In this document: positions 37,751 to 38,911 of the stretch, one piece after another
Numbering within the stretch: position 1 is the first letter of the stretch
Layout of the letters: each line of letters starts with the position of its first letter
Source: Anaerolineales bacterium
Lineage (GTDB): Bacteria > Chloroflexota > Anaerolineae > Anaerolineales > UBA6663
Length of the DNA: 38,911 nt
NCBI GenBank assembly: GCA_020845955.1
Contig: JADLEU010000374.1
Location: forward strand, 1-38,911
Direction of reading: 5' to 3'
Translations under genes and position numbers: made by a program
Notes under the pieces: model-generated
What the model was told of the DNA's origin: nothing
The model's database searches: none
The model's input: the letters and a program-made list of their open reading frames with translations, nothing else

Positions 37751-38392
37751 CTACGGACAATTACCCGCTTTTGTCCAGCCAGCCCCTTGGGCCTCTGCTT
37801 CGCTTACAAACCAGCGCTCACCAGCGCTGGTGTCGATTTTTGTGTTGTTGTAGCTGGTGCAGCCGGGAAAGTGATACAGGTGGCGCCCGTCGCTACTGAT
37901 ATTCCCCTTGATACAAGCTTCGCCTCCGGCGCAGACGTAACCGGCCGGCGCAGCCGGAGGCGGTTGGGTTGCAGCTACTTCGATAGTGGCAGTGGCGGCT
38001 TCGACAACCGCGTTGCTCGTGGCCGTCCAGAGCGGAGCCAGGGTGCGCGTTGGCGCCGCCACGACCGTCTGGCTTGGCAAGGGACTAGGGATTGACGTGT
38101 TGGACGGCGAAGACGATGGCCTGGGTGAGCTGGTTGGCCGTGGCGTCACAGTGGGGCGAGGGGTATTGCTTGGGCGCGGTGTATTACTGGGCTTTGGCGT
38201 CAGCCGCGTCGCAGCCTCGGTGGTTCGTTCAATCGCCTGGCTCGCGATTGCGGCCCGGCCATCTGGCGTGTTTGCCCAAATCTGCGACACGATGAGTAAG
38301 AACGCACACGCAAGTAGGCAGACAGCGACAAGGATCGCGGCGACGAGCGAAATCCGGCCCCGGCTCGATTTTGCTTGAGGTGTAGCGCCCAT
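37751..38392 (-). CDS. Membrane-anchored surface protein with a sunset-like domain (213 aa)
   Basis: An N-terminal membrane anchor (about 15-38, [20 protein letters not shown]) with a positive start, a long Pro/Ser/Thr linker with repeats such as [17 protein letters not shown] (65-105), and a C-terminal domain (about 152-213): [19 protein letters not shown], then [20 protein letters not shown] and GWTKAGNCP. This is the pattern of the sunset domain found at the end of bacterial surface nucleases and lipoproteins. The domain is exposed outside the cell. The gene lies in the lysogeny region with AGGAGGGGG before the ATG, so it is likely a lysogenic-conversion protein. The linker style is typical of Chloroflexota surface proteins. 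Confidence 0.82.
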   Translation of the reverse strand: MGATPQAKSSRGRISLVAAILVAVCLLACAFLLIVSQIWANTPDGRAAIASQAIERTTEAATRLTPKPSNTPRPSNTPRPTVTPRPTSSPRPSSSPSNTSIPSPLPSQTVVAAPTRTLAPLWTATSNAVVEAATATIEVAATQPPPAAPAGYVCAGGEACIKGNISSDGRHLYHFPGCTSYNNTKIDTSAGERWFVSEAEAQGAGWTKAGNCP

Positions 38393-38405
38393 TTCCCCCT
38401 CCTAG

Positions 38406-38434
38406 TTGACTCTTCCCCAAAGCCGGTGTATTCT
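38406..38434 (+). promoter_or_regulatory. Sigma-70-type promoter of the xis-like gene
   Basis: TTGACT (38406-38411), 17 bases, TATTCT (38429-38434). Two direct repeats CTTTCAAA follow at 38437-38451, where a regulator could bind between the start point and the gene at 38462. Confidence 0.8.
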
Positions 38435-38461
38435 GCTTTCAAACTTTCAAAGGTTGCGCCA

Positions 38462-38677
38462 ATGCCAGAAGTGCCGGACAAGCTGATGACAGCCGAAGAT
38501 GTCGCTGCCGCCTTGCAGGTGACCGTTCAGACAGTAGCCAACTACTGCAAGGCGGGAGTCTTCCCTGGCGCCTTCAAAACTGGGCCGGGCCGTACATCGG
38601 CTTGGCGCATTCCCCATGAGGACTTCAGCGCCTACATGGAAGAACAAAAAAAGCGCGCCCAGGCCACAAAGGCCTGA
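38462..38677 (+). CDS. xis: Excisionase-like helix-turn-helix protein (71 aa)
   Basis: MTAEDVAAALQVTVQTVANY, then CKAGVFPGAFKTGPGRTSAWRIPHEDFSAYME, is the HTH_17/excisionase (MerR-like winged helix) pattern. I chose the ATG at 38462 since upstream residues would be coded in the promoter. The last codons lie in the left arm of the terminator hairpin. Acting with the integrase it would bend attP-side DNA and favour excision; a repressor role is the other possibility for this family. It converges with int on attP. Confidence 0.85.
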   Translation: MPEVPDKLMTAEDVAAALQVTVQTVANYCKAGVFPGAFKTGPGRTSAWRIPHEDFSAYMEEQKKRAQATKA

Positions 38678-38686
38678 GCGCGCTTT
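38650..38686 (+). terminator. Terminator overlapping the end of the xis-like gene
   Basis: Stem AAAGCGCGC-C-CAGGCC / GGCCTG-A-GCGCGCTTT (one mismatch), with an A-run before and T-run in the right arm, so it can act in both directions. The stop codon TGA lies inside it. Confidence 0.9.
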
Positions 38687-38714
38687 CCGTAACACAATCC
38701 GGTGTCCATCACCG

Positions 38715-38757
38715 GGTCGCGCTCCCCGACTCTTGGCAGGGGCTGGAAGCGACGACC
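38715..38757. other. Nested stem-loop next to attP
   Basis: GGTCG-CGCT-CCCC-N11-GGGG-N5-AGCG-A-CGACC: three stacked stems in 43 bases, preceded by CCGGTG-N5-CACCGG (38699-38715). It lies between the xis terminator and attP. It may be a folded small RNA, or a set of protein sites for excision. No family recognised. Confidence 0.4.
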
Positions 38758-38784
38758 ACGGATACTTACCAACCGAATAGTATT

Positions 38785-38911
38785 ACGGTTTACGCGGGCT
38801 ATCAAGCCCGTCGGTTAGAACTCCCCGTTCGTACTACGTAGCACAAACGGTCTGCTCCAACCTAGGAGCGGGTGAAGGGATTCGGACCCTCGACATTTTG
38901 CTTGGGAAGCA
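38785..38911. repeat. Terminal direct repeat (copy 2)
   Basis: Exact second copy of bases 1-127. Remove one copy to obtain the 38,784 bp circle. Confidence 0.93.

Noticed and set aside
37755-37776. GGACAA-N10-TTGTCC inverted repeat as an operator
   Set aside because: It lies in the last codons of the surface protein gene; six-base arms alone are weak.

Overview
The window is one complete circular genome. Its first 127 bases (1-127) recur exactly at the end (38785-38911), so the unique circle is 38,784 bp. The gene content is that of a temperate, long-tailed (siphovirus) phage with an HK97-type head: terminase, portal fused to a MuF domain, prohead protease, major capsid protein, head-tail connectors, tail tube, tape measure and baseplate genes, plus a tyrosine integrase, an excisionase-like protein and a tRNA-Gly-derived attachment site. 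The DNA is GC-rich. The surface proteins with Thr-Pro-Arg repeat linkers and the style of the phage-specific families make me think of a Chloroflexota host (Chloroflexus/Roseiflexus/Anaerolineae type); this is inference, moderate at best.

Layout. (1) 38393-1320: lysogeny junction, with a TTGACT/TATTCT promoter, the xis-like gene pointing right, a terminator, a folded element, attP and int pointing left, then a hairpin-rich divergent gap. (2) 1321-10303: rightward early operon whose genes mostly overlap by 4 bases. It holds a replication initiator carrying a DnaA-domain-I-like module with an iteron origin inside its own gene, a ParB-like protein, zinc-finger proteins, a HerA/FtsK-like ATPase broken by a frameshift, an ASCH-domain protein and several unknowns. 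(3) 10308-12799: accessory block with an isolated leftward membrane-protein gene (moron-like), a lipoprotein that also has a membrane span and a probable cytoplasmic winged helix, and a small exported protein, closed by a 17-bp-stem bidirectional terminator. (4) 36935-12889: leftward operon, small zinc proteins and nucleases first (HNH, GIY-YIG), then holin-like genes, a DNA methyltransferase, terminase, head and tail genes. A canonical TTGACA-16-TATACT promoter at 37108-37081, with an overlapping operator-like inverted repeat, starts it. (5) 37143-38392: a DUF2513-like protein, a decayed HNH fragment and a surface protein with a C-terminal sunset-like domain.

Most unusual signals. A 14-base palindrome, ATGTC-YRYR-GACAT, occurs eight times perfectly and twice in slightly degenerate form around the whole circle. 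It forms the start codon of five genes and sits in linkers, tails or a gap elsewhere, so it looks like a DNA site that the genome is selected to keep. The iteron array inside the initiator gene, the reuse of nearly identical terminator hairpins before the protease and tape-measure genes, and the membrane-tethered winged-helix protein also deserve a second look. No endolysin was recognised.
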